Below are positions 1 through 11,940 of a DNA stretch of 64,000 bases, one piece after another (position 1 is the stretch's first letter; each line of letters opens with the position of its first letter). The translations under genes were made by a program, and so were the position numbers. The notes under the pieces are model-generated. The model saw nothing but the letters and a program-made list of their open reading frames with translations. It searched no databases and was not told where the DNA came from. This stretch comes from Sphaerolaimus hirsutus (Eukaryota; Nematoda; Chromadorea; Monhysterida; Sphaerolaimidae), in NCBI GenBank assembly GCA_964036195.1, contig CAXIWS010000659.1, forward strand, positions 1-64,000, given 5' to 3'.

Positions 1-330
1 TTTCACAAGAACTTTTTTGAAATCCTAGTACAAAATCGTTGTTTGTGATGTGCGCTGGGGTAGAAAAATGCATCAATAACTGACATGTAAAGACTCCTGT
101 ACACTAATATTAGTACGTAGATGGTATAAACACTGTTCTAACGTGATTCCAACATTGTTTTAACGTGTGTTCTGCACTACGCAGAACACAAACTGCAGTA
201 TTTGTCATGTACGTTCTCTTTACACTCAATTTGGGGGGGGGTATTTCGAGGGGGGGGTGATTGTTTCATAGTCGTCTCGAGAGGGGGGGGGGTATTTCGA
301 GGGGGGGGGGGGTATTTCGAGGAAATACGG
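1..330. repeat. Right part of a TA-flanked CCGTATTT element (G-run/CGAGG type)
   Basis: The right terminus GAGGAAATACGG followed by TA is at 319-332, preceded by three copies of a G-run plus GTATTTCGAG word. Positions 60-230 match the core of the complete copies at 6128, 9618, 35023 and 40005 (TAGATGGTATAAAC, AACGTGTGTTCTGC). The left end lies outside the window. Confidence 0.8.
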
Positions 331-613
331 TAAATATATTCCGGCTGGTTCCGAAAGTGACGTGAACAATGATAAGTGATGGATAAGTTAAGTGGTAAGT
401 GTCAAGTGGCCGGTAAAATTGATTGGTAATAAATTTATAAATGAAAATGGCGCGTCACATTTTTTTTGTCACGTGACTTACGGCTAATAACTTTACTTGT
501 CGCCTGTCCACTTGCGGAATTGGCCAGTGTGTGGGACACTTCTTGTGACGGTAGGGCTAAAGTTGAAAGTTGAATATCCAAGTAACAAAAATGTATATTT
601 TCCAGACACTCAC

Positions 614-3535
614 CTGACACAAAGTTGTAACTGCACGCAAATTTGATCCACCTCTGAGAGTAAGTCGTTTCCTGACATCTTCCACTTTATTTGTGAACTG
701 CATTTCGGTCACGATGACGCACACTTCTGACAATCCAGCCTGCGGGGTGCGAGTCGATACTTTTTCCAGCATTTTTGCAAGGATACCACAATTAGGGATG
801 GAAAAAGCGCTTTTTTTAACGGCCCCGCTTTTTTTTAAAACGCGTTTTTTTCGTTTTATTTCAAAAAATGTTGAGACGTTCCCTAAAAAGCTCCCAAATA
901 TGGTTCTGTACTAATATATACAGGTATATCAGACAAGTGGCAGTACTTGTGATGATAGAATGGCTGTGTAGTCCTGGGATAACATTATAAGTGGTGATTT
1001 ATGCCAAAAAGAATTACTTTTTATGATGACTCATTATGTGTATCGCTGTTTATGAATGTTTCGTGACTTCAAGTGAAGTTAGGCATGAAATAGTGCTTAT
1101 ACGCAAGGCTATAAGAGAAGGCTAATACATTGAGCCTAATGTTTCCCACTGTAGAAGTATGTGGGAGAACATTGGCTGAAAATTCTATACTACACTAACA
1201 TGACAACTTATTCTTACATGATAGCGTGCAAGAATAGAAGCAATGACACTAATAATATCACAAAACTAATGAAAACAGCCACCAGTGGTAATTTGCATGT
1301 GAAATTTCGCGCTTGCGCACAAGGAAATAGCAAAATACCTGGTGCATAAGTACAAATTTTTTTTGCCAGCGCTTTTTTTTTGAAAAAGCGCTGGGACCAT
1401 AGCGCTTTTTTAAAAAAAGCGGCGTTTTAATAAAAAAAGCGCTTGAAAAAAAGCGCTTGCCATCCCTAACCACAATGTTGCAAAAAATGTGTGTGTGTGT
1501 GTGTGTGGGAAGTGTCAGTGTGTGAAGTGTCATTGACACAGCGCTAACGTGAAGACACTTCACTGTGCTTCCAGACGCTTCACACTGCTTAATGAACTAC
1601 GGATAGTTTGTTCAACCTTGTTTCGTGAACCGTGCTTTACAAACTTTGATCTTGATGAAAGGTGAAGAACGTGGAAGACTGAAATATTTTAACTCTTCAC
1701 TTCATCTCACCTAACAGCTTGTGAAGCGTCTAGAAGCGTGTAGAAAGGGGCTTCACAGAAGCCGCTTTACGCGCATCCAGTCTAGGTACTTCCACGCGCT
1801 TCACAAACTTATTCCTAAGTCATCTTAGAACAGGCCGCGGTCATGTGAGGTGGACCTATTGAAGCAGGGCTCATTATTTTTCACGCCACGCAAAACCCTC
1901 ATCCCTCAAATAAACCCTCCAAAAACCTAACCTGCTGCCACAAATCATCGGTGCCCACTAGCACGTTGAGCATGACGCAAGGCGACTTCAAAAGCGCCGC
2001 CGCCAACTGCACGATGACGCTCTGGGGCCTGTTCAAGGTGGCCAGCCCGATTCGGGTGTCGGGTCCCAATGGCCCTGCAGCTTTGTTCATCAAACTGGCA
2101 CACCATTCGGCCCACGGCAGTAGCTCGTTGTAGCGCCATTGCGCCGCGCTGTCGCCCGATATCTGGGGGGTGGGGGGTTGTTTGAGGGGGTTGGATTTTG
2201 GGTTGTGAAGTTGTGTGGTTAGATGTGTCCAAAAATACTTATGCCTTAGTCAATAACGCGCGAGCGGGATACTTATGCATGCATTTTCAAAAAAGAATCA
2301 CTGTGTTTCGGGATTTGAGAGTAATTTTTGTATGGCATTTTTTTTGCATTTTGAACACAAAAATATGCATTACGGAGTGCTCTTTGTGCGCAATCACAGC
2401 AGGCACACTTCATCCGATAGAAAAAAATTGAAACTTAAAAGAAATAAAAAATAAGAAAAAGGCGGAGTCGCGTACAAGCGACGAATATTTTTTTCCAGAT
2501 ACGTTTTTGGACCAATTTTTATTTGATCAACGATGACGTCATGATGGACTTTTTCTTCCAGGAAAATGCATAGCGCGCTGTCAGCGTGGTAACTAGGTAA
2601 ACTACCAAATTGCAAACTTTGCAAACCAACACACCAAAGCCACCGCCTTGCCATACTCCTGAAAAGTAGTTTTCATAGCGCTGGCCACAGTGTCCTCTCT
2701 TCCCACAATGTCCCACTGAATTTGAAAGGCGTTTTGAATCTCCATTCCTCGTTGCGACGAGTGAGAGGGCTGCCGGTGCGAATAAATTCCGACGTAGTCG
2801 CGCCACTTTTTCGCGAAATGGCACACTGGAGCGGCTATCTGAATGCGCGGGTTGGAATTTTTATGTTATGTTGGTTGGATTATAATGACATGATGTAGAA
2901 TTGACATACACAGGGACGCAGCGGGAATTTTTTAGCGGGGATAAGATTGTGTACAGATCCCGGCGTCCCACACCCCACAAAATTTCACCCGTGACATAAC
3001 GGAAGGAGTCATGGCGTTGGCGCCATTTGTAGAGGGTGGCGCCGTTGGTATACTCCGCGGACCGCACGCTATGCATTTTTCTGAAGGAAACACTCCATCA
3101 TGACGTCATCGTCCATAAAATATAAATTGTTCCACAAAAAAAAGAAAACACCGTTCCAGGAGAAAAACATTCGTTGCTTGCACGTGACTCCGCCTTTTCT
3201 TTTTTGGAATATTTTTCTTTTTTTGTGAAGTGCATACATAAGTCTCCCGCTCGCGCGTTATCGACTAAGACATAAGTAATTTAGGACGCATACTTTGCGG
3301 TCCGCCGAGTATACCCATGTCTACTATATAAGTAGCGGAGGTCTTCAATGGGGGAGGGTTGGTGGGGGACCCCCCCCCCACCAACCCAACCCGACCCCCC
3401 CCAAACCCCTCCCCAACGCCCTCCCCCTACCTGAGCCTTCTCCAAACTCTGCCGCCTCTCCGACGTGTGCACTGTAGCTAGGGCGTAGGCGCTCACGTAC
3501 TCGACCTGGTCGCACTGCTCGCGCTGCTCGGCGAT
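614..3535 (-). CDS. Unrecognised multi-exon gene, partial (four candidate exons)
   Basis: I do not recognise this protein. Four open blocks bounded by AG and GT read in order on the minus strand: 3535-3431 (35 aa, begins IAEQREQCDQVEYVSAYALA), 2838-2635 (68 aa, contains CHFAKKWRDYVGIYSHR; the donor could instead be about 9 bases earlier), 2162-1932 (77 aa, contains WRYNELLPWAEWCASLMNKA), and 739-614 (42 aa, ends LRAVTTLCQ before a GTGAGT donor). Every junction is phase 0, so about 222 residues join without a stop. Composition is globular and mostly helical-looking, with no signal peptide or low complexity. The 5' and 3' ends are missing; an upstream exon may lie at 5679-5807 and more exons probably lie beyond base 1. 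Intron sequence holds transposons at 793-1468 and 3051-3311. Acceptors of the 3431 and 1932 exons are C-rich. That these belong to one gene is inference from phase and spacing. Confidence 0.5.
793..1468. repeat. hAT-like MITE, TAGGGATGG tips, AGCGCT-word variant
   Basis: Tips are TAGGGATGG and CCATCCCTA, with a perfect 8-bp duplication ACCACAAT at 785-792 and 1469-1476. Subterminal parts are arrays of GCGC inside A and T runs. The core (about 900-1340) matches the TAGGGTTGG elements elsewhere, including the CGCTTGCGCAC palindrome. It sits about 50 bases upstream of the 739-614 candidate exon acceptor. Confidence 0.9.
3051..3311. repeat. TA-flanked MITE with TACTCSGCGGACCGC tips
   Basis: The left end TACTCCGCGGACCGC and the right end GCGGTCCGCCGAGTA form inverted repeats, flanked by TA on both sides. 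The interior (TGACGTCATGATGGA-type motif, AGGCGGAGTC) recurs at 30874-31126 and 54655-55096. A diverged relative without clear tips fills about 2231-2590. Confidence 0.75.
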
Positions 3536-3673
3536 CTGGTGCAGGGGGGTCGACGGGCGCCGCAGGGGGGCGCGACCGGGGAGGGGGGGGGGTTGATAGA
3601 GGTTCGAGGTTGGAGGTTGGATGGCGGTCGGAGATTGAAGGTCTTTGGTAGGTTGAAGTGCATATGTAGGGAC

Positions 3674-4605
3674 TAGTGATGGAAAAGCGCCAGAAAAAAA
3701 GGGCGCCAAGCACCAAGGGCGCCACAGGAAAAGGGCGCCATTCGGAAAATGGACGCCAGGCGTCAGGGGCGCCACGGAAAGAGGGTGCCAAGCGCCAAGG
3801 GGGCTATGGCGCCATTCAGAAAGTGGGCGCCAAGCGCTAAGGGCGCCACAGAAAAATGGCGCCAGGCGCCAAGGGCGCCATTTGGAAAATGGGCGCCAGG
3901 CGCCAGTGCCGCCACGGAAAAAGGGCGCCATTCGGAAAATAGGGCGCCAGGCGCCAATGGCCCAAGGATAAATAAGGGACTATTTACATCACCCTGCATG
4001 TGCTAAAAATGTTGCTAAAGCACCGTGGACTCGCATTTGCTTCTTAATTCGCGTTCTCCAGGATGTAATGAACAAAAACAAGACTAGCAACAAAATTTTA
4101 ATAAAATCTACATGAAGAATTCAAACACAATGGAAATTGTCATTTGACAACAATCCATTCACTTCAAATAGACTTTTCCAATCAATGTTTCCTTGAAACG
4201 GACAAAAACGGAATTGCAACGATTTGAATCCATTTAAATTTGAATCCATTTGAATCCATTTTGCAAGTTTGACGGTCCATCATTCTTGTCTTCTGATCCG
4301 TCAGACACATCTGGTCAACCGTTGGATGAATGATCTCCACCCATTGACACCACTTCGTCCATTTTTCTGGCGAATTTAGATCATCCACAGATGCGTTTTT
4401 CATTTTTTTCTTCATTTACACAGAACTCGTCTTGAAAAGCTGTTGGCGCCCTTTTAAAGCAGGGCGCCATGACGCCTTTCAGAATGTGGGCGCCAGGCGT
4501 CAAGGGCGCCACAGAGAAAGGGCGCCAAGCGCCAATCGCGCCATGGCGCGGCGCCCTTTTGGCGCCCTCAAATGGCGCCAGCGCCATGGCGACATTCCAT
4601 CACTG
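3674..4605. repeat. hAT-like MITE, TAGTGATG tips, GGCGCC-word arrays
   Basis: The left tip TAGTGATGGAAAAGCGCC and right tip GGCGACATTCCATCACTG are inverted. Flanking octamers GTAGGGAC and GTGGGTAC match at 6 of 8. Both subterminal regions (3685-3960, 4440-4590) are arrays of GGCGCCA and GGCGCCAAG words. The core 4010-4430 is related, in inverse orientation, to 51950-52330 in the AP-2 alpha intron copy. Confidence 0.85.
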
Positions 4606-5678
4606 GTGGGTACATACAAAAGCAACCAATCATGATTCATGATTGCAAACAAATCACACCCAAAGAATGTATATTAGAACTAGAAGGTAACTAGAACTAG
4701 AAATAGTTCCAAAACTCTCGGGAAGTTTTTTACTTTAAAGTATAAAAAATGTAAGATTTATATATTCTCTGCGTTTTTCATAGAGATTTAATTATATTTT
4801 TTTGTTGAGAGTTTTTCTGAAAAACACCCATTTTTGCAACGGTATCTGTGATAAAAAATGATTTTGTACTGTACAGCAAAGCCTACTGCCATAAAAATAC
4901 GGTTTATAATTAAAATTGGGGGAAAAAATAACACCTACAAAAAACCTAATAAAACCAGGAAGTCTCGACACCATGGTCACTCACGTACAGTAAATATTTA
5001 GTGTACACTGGGCAATTTCGTGAATGAAACGAGCGAAAACAAGTGACAACAAGTGATCACCGCGCGGCGCACATCATTCAACCTTTAGTATGGCAGTGCT
5101 GAGCCAAGTCCAGACAAGTAACGATAGCAAACGAAGATTCGAAAACGTTTTCGAATTTTCGAATTAGGTATTTGAAATTTCATTTTACCCCTGGAAAAAG
5201 CACTTAAAAATAGTTTTTTTTTTCTCTGAAAAATTCGAAAATTCGAAGCTTTTTCGCATTTTTCTGATATATTAAGCTGAAAAATGGAAAATGAAAAATT
5301 TTGTCATTCAATTTACCATGATTCTGTGCATTAGACAAAGAGGGAAGAGGGTGATGCAAATATGACCACTTTATAAATTGAAGCTATCCTCTAAGACCAG
5401 TGAAAAGAGTGGTGGCATAGCTAAATACACCTTCCCACAAACCAAGATTTTTAGGATGTTTTTTAAGAGCAGCATAATAGTGCAGAGCACTAGTGCAACA
5501 CGTTCATCAAAGCCTAGAGGACATGAGAGATATCCAAGGGCACGATTGATCGTGTATCGACAATCGACACGTGTATCGACAATCGACACGTGCATCAACA
5601 ATCAAATCGACATCGACAAACCACAAGGCCAGAACACAACAAAAAAACACCGGTGTCTCACGAAACAACATCACGCAC
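4606..5678. other. Intergenic or intronic DNA without recognised features
   Basis: The sequence is AT-rich with no splice-bounded conserved exon that I can defend. A short direct repeat of GTGTATCGACAATCGACAC lies at about 5552-5590. An upstream exon of the unnamed minus gene linking 5679-5807 to 3535-3431 would have to lie here, because the phases of those two exons do not match; I could not find it. Confidence 0.4.
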
Positions 5679-5807
5679 CAGTCGACTGCACTAGCAGCTG
5701 GAGATCGTACGTGGCGCGGTCGATCCGCCCCGACGCTAGAACGAAGGCCTTGTCCTGCTGCCCGCCGCTCATCATAAATGCAGAGGCCTCTGCCGCCGCC
5801 GCGGCCG
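5679..5807 (-). CDS. Possible upstream exon of the unrecognised minus-strand gene
   Basis: A 43-codon open block, bounded by TTAG on the 5' side and a GTGCGT donor on the 3' side, reads in phase 1 to 1. It begins with an alanine run and continues SGGQQDKAFVLASGRIDRAT then YDLQLLVQST. The composition looks protein-like. Its exit phase (1) does not fit the next candidate exon (phase 0), so an exon between them would be needed or this belongs to another gene. Function unknown. Confidence 0.35.
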
Positions 5808-6127
5808 CTAAGTGGTAGTGAAGTGGCGCCGCGCGGCGAAAAGTGCGCTGCGAAGAGAATGTGATGTGTCATGTGGATTGTGGTGGGGGGGGGGGGGAAT
5901 TGATAAGTGTGTGGCGATATGTAGAGATATTGATGTGTAGGGTAGATGCTCCGAGAATTCTGGGAGATTTATATTTTTGCATATGTTCATTTTTATATTT
6001 ACTTGTAGCTTTTCCTGATGTAAATACTAGTTGATTGACAAGTTTACAAGTTACAAGTTTACAAGTTAAGTTCAATCAACTACTAGGTACACCGGTAGTA
6101 CACAGGTAAGAGATTTGATCAAGTATA

Positions 6128-6840
6128 CCGTATTTCCTCGAAATACCCCAAGGGGGTTTATTTTTCAGAGTGAGAATTTTGAGGGGGGGGGGGTATACCG
6201 AAGGGGCGGGGGTAATTTGAGGGGGGTTCATGATTTCGCCAGAATTTTTTTGAACACCCAGTACTAATAACGTACGCAGACGTATAAAAATGCAACAAAA
6301 ACCACCATGTATAAAAGAGTCTATAGCCTTGTAAACACCTTCCCGGTCACGTCCGGCACCCATTTTTTGATTTTACTTCTCACATCCTATACCCAGTTCT
6401 AGGGGGGGGGTCGAGGCTGAATTAGGGGGGTCGAGAATTGGGGGAGATATTGGCGCAACCCCCCTCTACCTCGCATGAATTAGGGGGGTCGCCGCGACCC
6501 CCCTAATGCATGCGAGGTAGAGGGGGGTTGCGCCAATATCTCCCCCAAGTTTCAGCTTCTGGCGCGCCCTAGAACTGGAGATAGGGTGTCACAAGTACGA
6601 TCAAAAATAGGGTGCCGGACGTGACCGGGAAGGTGTTTATAAGTATGTAATGATATAAACCATGTTCTAACGTAACACAATACTTGTTTTTAACGTGTGT
6701 TCTGCCTTTCCCAGAGCTTTTGTCATCTACGTTCCCTATACACGGAATTTGGGGGGTGGCGGTATTTCGAGGGAGGGTTATAAATCCATAGAGCCCATTT
6801 TGAGGGGGTATTTCGAGGGGGGTAATTCGAGGAAATACGG
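6128..6840. repeat. TA-flanked CCGTATTTCCTCGAAATA element with a nested palindrome
   Basis: The inverted ends CCGTATTTCCTCGAAATACC and GAGGAAATACGG are flanked by TA (6126-6127, 6841-6842). Subterminal G or C runs are spaced by TCGAAATA words. It is interrupted by a second inverted-repeat element at 6334-6637. Confidence 0.85.
6334..6637. repeat. Nested palindromic element with AACACCTTCCCGGTCACG tips
   Basis: AACACCTTCCCGGTCACGTC and its complement GACGTGACCGGGAAGGTGTT bound a TA-flanked element. The centre (about 6405-6555) is itself a long near-perfect hairpin built of AGGGGGGTTGCGCC-type words. A related tip (ACCGGGAAGGTGTTTA) occurs at about 27210. Confidence 0.75.
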
Positions 6841-7023
6841 TAGGTATTTTCATGTTGCGTGATTTTTCCAATTATCAGAAAATATAAACCTATATTATTT
6901 ATAGGTATTTCTGGCTTTTCCCAGAGAGATTTCATTACATTTCCTTCTTATTTGATATTCTGAGTTAATGGTCAACTACATTTTCCGAAACTTGCACTTT
7001 TTGGAATGCGACAAAGTCAACTA

Positions 7024-7923
7024 CCGTATTTCTTCTAATAGAACGACGCCGTTCTATTTTTTCGTTAACTTTTTTATCTGCCGTTCTATTGAAGGCTGCC
7101 GTTCTATTTTTTCATCAAACTGTTTCAGGCGATCTTCATTCGAACATAGATAGTATTTTAGTGAGACATGAGCGACATTTAAAATAATCAGAGGCAGAGC
7201 ATCAATTTAAACAAAACCAAATGTGAAAACAATCCCTCTATCATGGTTCTGAACACCAGAGTTGTTAGAATTACTAAACTTTTTTTAAAGTAGATGTAAA
7301 TGCAAGTATTTATTTTTACTCACCAAAAAGCATAGAAAATGTAAAATACTTTTTTTACTCGTACTCATGCGTAAATGTGAGTAAAATACTTTTTTCCCAG
7401 GGAAATGTAAAAGTGAGTACTTTTAGCCTGGAAAACGTAAAATCTACTACTGTTTACATCTGAGAGTGTCAGTTTTAAACTGGAATGCATAATAGATGTC
7501 TTTTCTAGTGATGATAAAGTATTTTTAGAAAAATGATATGATTTCTTCAAAATTTTCTTATTTGAGCAACAGAAAATTGTGATTTTAGCAACAAAAATAC
7601 ATTTTCTCTGTACGCGTGTACTTTTAAAATGTACGCGTAAAAGTGAATACATTACTTTCTTCAAAAGTATATGTAAATGTATTTAGCGCGTACTCGCGTA
7701 CGCGTATTTTTCGAGTAAATGTACGTACATTTTAACAACTGTGCTGAACACCTGGATATTCTCACCATCAATTTTTCATATATTTTTGTGTTTTGATACT
7801 CTTATAACGTAATTTGTACCTGCCGTACTATTGGAGGCTGTCGTTCTATTCATTTCGGGTGTAAAAAAGTGTCAAAACCTGCCGTTCTATTGGAGGTATG
7901 TCGTACTATTAGAAGAAATACGG
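7024..7923. repeat. TA-flanked CCGTATTTCTTCTAATAGAA element
   Basis: The inverted ends CCGTATTTCTTCTAATAGAA and CTATTAGAAGAAATACGG lie between TA dinucleotides. Subterminal GCCGTTCTATT words repeat on both sides. A CAGAGTTG element (7257-7743) is nested inside. The right end of the same insertion is what remains just right of the assembly gap at 11209. Confidence 0.85.
7257..7743. repeat. hAT-like MITE, CAGAGTTG tips, nested
   Basis: The tips CAGAGTTGTTAG and TTTTAACAACTGTG are flanked by a perfect 8-bp duplication CTGAACAC (7249-7256 and 7744-7751). Subterminal words are GTAAATGTA/GTACGCGTA-like and A/T rich. Confidence 0.85.
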
Positions 7924-8427
7924 TATCACAAATGATTTGTTGCAGCTTGCAGAATGTCTGGTGGGGTAATCAATCAAGGAGTGAATTCCGCGAGTGGAAG
8001 AGAAGTGACGAGAAAAGTGTTAAGTGGCACGTCAACTTAAAAGGCAGCCTTATGTGGATGTGACAAGTAATTTCTGTCGCATTTTGGTGCGAACGTCAAA
8101 TGGCTAAAAAAACTCGTTGTGATATGTTGTTGATTTTTCCACATGCGAAAGTAAGGTAGCAATTAAATTTTTAGATACATTTTCACAACTTTGCAAGTCT
8201 TAAGGCAGCAAAATGTTTACCGCCCACAAACGAGAGAGGACCATTTCAAGGGGTAAAATTTTTTCATCACTCGCTAGACAGGGGGAGTTATGTAAGTGCT
8301 GAAATAATCGAGTAAAAATGGACAACAAATGTTTAGGTAATTATAGTTTAGCGACTGTTCGGGACCAGGATATATTTATGACTGACTAACTGCCGAACAT
8401 TTTTTACCTAAATAAGAGGTTTTACCC

Positions 8428-8878
8428 AGAGTTGTTAAAATACCGGTATTTTTGGAAAGTGTAACTGTAAGTGTAAATACACTTTCCAAATTTTGAGTAT
8501 GGATACCAAAAGTGTAAGGTATTTTAAAAATACCTAGGAAAGTGTAAAAAAGTGTAAGTGTAAAATTTTTTTTAGAAAGAGCTCTCACTGTTGAGCATTA
8601 GAAAACACCGCTGTTCTCACATTTAGATCAATTTATTGATCATTTTCATGCATTATTTCACATTTTACAACCTTTTATGAAACATTTCTGCATCCTGCTT
8701 TCTCAAAAGCATAAAACAGGGCCATCTGAAAGCAAAAAAATACACTTTCTGTACCCGGGTATTTTGCCCAGGAAAGTGTAAAAAAGTGTTTGGGTATTTT
8801 ATGAAAGTGTAAGTGTGAATATAAATACCCATTTACCCGGGTATTTCGGGTAAGTGTAAATACACTTTCGCAACTCTG
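8428..8878. repeat. hAT-like MITE, CAGAGTTG tips (left block only)
   Basis: The tips CAGAGTTGTTAAAATACC and CACTTTCGCAACTCTG are inverted. Subterminal arrays repeat AGTGTAAGTGTAAATACAC words and CCCGGGTATTT. It is absent from the corresponding place near 11740-11790. I could not define a clean duplication, because the two blocks also differ at the flank. Confidence 0.75.
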
Positions 8879-9617
8879 CCCCCCACAGGTCACTATGGCT
8901 GGGTTCTTAGCTGGAAATTGAAAAGTTTTTGGATAGATTTAAGGTCGGCAAGTGGGGAATCGGTATTTTTAACCTAGGGTAAATCCTGCATCAATTGAGA
9001 TGAATATAAAAGTTCGTTGGATATCAGGTAAAATCAAAAAGCCCCGGTATATTTTTAACATACAAGTCACTCGGAATTTTACATTTCGCAATAACACTTG
9101 ACAAAATTTGTCTATCAGTATTTATTGTATTTATAGTGACTAAAAATATTGAAGAAAAAATTCATCTGTGATTTTTCCACAACAATCAGACACAATTAAT
9201 TATTCACCGATCGTAATATCTAGTGACTTCAGAGAGAATGAAATAATAAGTCACAAGAATATTCAGTAAGACAGACCACTCGCTGTTTCCAAATAAAAAA
9301 CAGGTAGCAAACAAAAACGGTCAGTGAAAAATTAGCACCTCGCCGGTCGTAAAGATGCGGGAAACATAGTGTAAAAGCTAGCATACTATTTAGTAACCGA
9401 CTTACAGGTCGCTTTTCAGGGACTAGAAAATGCATGCAAGCACACCTATTCTCGGATTAAGCCACATAAACACTACAGAGAAATAAATATCTTAAGTATG
9501 CATTTGACCTACACTTTGCCAACAGCACACTTTGCATAGAGTCCTACCGTAATCTACATGAACAAAAAACCAGAGCTTGGAAATTTCTGCACCATACCAC
9601 ACTGCTTTCACAAGATA

Positions 9618-10023
9618 CCGTATTTCCTCGAAATATCCCCCGGGGGTTCATTTTTCCACACTGGAATTTTTCAGGGGGGGGCGTAAAACAAGAGGGTTTT
9701 ATTATTTGGCCAGAATTTTCTCGCACTCCCAGTACTAATATCTTGTTCGTACATACACAGACGTAGAAAAATGTTTAAGAAATGTATAAGTCTATTCACT
9801 TATATAAGTTGTAGACGGTATAAAGCTTGTTCTAACATAACAGTCATTGTGTTCAACGTGTTTTCTTCATTGTCCGGATCACAAACTGCAGCTTTTGTCA
9901 TGTACGTTCTGTTTTCACTTAATTCGGGGGGGGGGGGATTTCGAGGGGAGGGTTTATAAATACAGTGGCCATTTTACGGGGGGGGGGGTATGGCCGAGGA
10001 GGGGGTATTTCGAGGAAACACGG
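9618..10023. repeat. TA-flanked CCGTATTTCC element with empty-site allele
   Basis: The ends CCGTATTTCCTCGAAATA and CGAGGAAACACGG are flanked by TA at 9616-9617 and 10024-10025. The other block (about 13528-13536) reads CACAAGATAGATTG with a single TA. This shows directly that the target site is TA and that the insertion begins with CCGTATTT. Confidence 0.92.
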
Positions 10024-10757
10024 TAGATTGATTCAGCACCAAATTGACCACATACTTTTATTCAGAAGATTCTGGTAACATTCTCTGCGAAGCATGCAGA
10101 TCCGCTCAGTAGAACTTACAAGCTCAAACTGGCATGTAGGTAATTAGATAATGTAAATAAGCGCATGGTAAAGTATCTATGAACTCGAGGAGAACGCGAC
10201 ACATCCCAGGTTTTTTTTTAAATTTGTGATATTATTTTTTACCTGAAAAGTGAACCCAACAATAGGTAGGTTCAAATTTTGCAGAATTTTGTGCGATTCT
10301 CAATGCACCAAATGCAGACAAGTAGCGTGATTAAGTACACCTAAATTACAATCCCAGCTGCAACCTATTTCACGGAAGAGAAGATTGGACAGTTAAGCGA
10401 GTGTCCACTTTCTGCAAGCATTGAATTACATACTGATATCCAAGCGCCATGGCGCTGGGTGGGGCCAAAAAAGGCGCCATCCTTTACAGCGCCATTGTTC
10501 TGTGGCGCCAAAGTACCAAAGCTCGGCGCTTTTTTGCGCCAATGCATAGGACATGTCAGTTCGACAATTTTGCACTCATAGAAACTGCGCATAGACCTCC
10601 AATGAACAACAAAAGAAACAATCTTCCAACAGAATATTCAATTTATTTTTCAACCACTCAACCATCGAACGAAATCAGCCAACAACGAGCTATCAATCAA
10701 TGACATCACCGCGATAACAAAAACACAAACAAATGAATAATAAATTTGATCGACGCG

Positions 10758-10814
10758 TCAAACTTTGTAGCCGCAGTTGGCGCGACGGCCGCGCGCGCGT
10801 TCGAACTTGCGTCC
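10758..10814 (-). pseudogene. Second copy of the last RPL18 exon (probable allelic duplicate)
   Basis: These 57 bases are identical to the RPL18 terminal exon at 14957-15013, with the same TTTCCAG acceptor, 3'UTR and AATAAA signal (10642-10647 on the minus strand). The other four exons are not repeated. It lies in the left block of the allelic duplication, so it is most likely the other haplotype rather than a paralogue. Confidence 0.8.
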
Positions 10815-11008
10815 CTGGAAAAAAACGTTTTTCTTTTTGTTGCGACAAGCCGGAAAATATCAGATGGAGGAATGTAATAAAAATGCGCGTGAAGCTACGG
10901 TGTCCATTGCAAATTTTGGACCACATTGGGTCCACACAGACTAGTTGACATCGACACCAAATGTCAACTGGTTCCCATCCCAATCTAAAGCTTGCTCACG
11001 AGCCGGCG

Positions 11009-11208
11009 NNNNNNNNNNNNNNNNNNNNNNNNNNNNNNNNNNNNNNNNNNNNNNNNNNNNNNNNNNNNNNNNNNNNNNNNNNNNNNNNNNNNNNNNNNNN
11101 NNNNNNNNNNNNNNNNNNNNNNNNNNNNNNNNNNNNNNNNNNNNNNNNNNNNNNNNNNNNNNNNNNNNNNNNNNNNNNNNNNNNNNNNNNNNNNNNNNNN
11201 NNNNNNNN
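11009..11208. other. Assembly gap of exactly 200 N
   Basis: A run of 200 N joins two contigs whose facing ends are homologous to each other's interiors. The round size suggests an arbitrary scaffold gap. Confidence 0.98.
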
Positions 11209-11940
11209 AATACGGTATCACAAATGATTTATTGCAGCTTGCAGAATGTCTGGTGGGGTAATCAATCGGGCAATCAAGGAGTGAATTCCGCGAGTGGAAG
11301 AGAAGTGACGAGAAAAGTGTTAAGTGGCACGTCAACTGAAAAGGCAGCCTACATGTGGATGTGACAAGCAATTTCTGTCGCATTGAGGTGTGAACGTCAA
11401 ATGGCTAAAAAAACTCGATGTGATATGTTGTTGATTTTTCCACATGCGAAAGTAAGGTAGCAATAATTATTAGATATTTAGATACATTTTCACAATTGCA
11501 AGTCTTAAGGCAGCAAAAATTTAACTGCCCACAAACGCGTGAGGCCATTTCAAGGGGTTAAATATTTTTTCATCACTCGGTAGACAGGGGGAGTTATGTA
11601 AGGGCTGAAATAATCGAGTAAAAATGTACAGCAAATGTTTAGGTAAATATAGTTTAGCGACTGTTAGGGACCAGGATATAAACTAGGATTTAACTACGAT
11701 ATAAGCTAGGATACTTATCACTGGCTAACTGCCGAAATTTTTTTACCACAACACATTTATATAGCTGGCGCGCCCGGAGTGCCCCCTACAGGCCACTATG
11801 GCTGGGTTCTTAGCTGGAAATTGACAAGTTTTTGGATAGATTTAAGGTCGGCAAGTGGGGAATCGCTATTTATAACCTAGGGTAAATCCTGCATCCATTG
11901 AGATGGATATAAAAGTTCGTTGGATATCAGGGAAAATCAA

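Noticed and set aside
3281-3931. 216-codon minus-strand frame with repeated [19 protein letters not shown] peptide
   Set aside because: The repetitive peptide is a by-product of GGCGCC-word arrays of a MITE; similar frames occur at each array (16084, 51669, 52373).
10758-10814. A second RPL18 gene
   Set aside because: Only the final exon is present, identical to the real one, inside a probable allelic duplicate.
10945-11383. Frames of 130-140 codons spanning the gap
   Set aside because: They consist mostly of N and run across an assembly gap.
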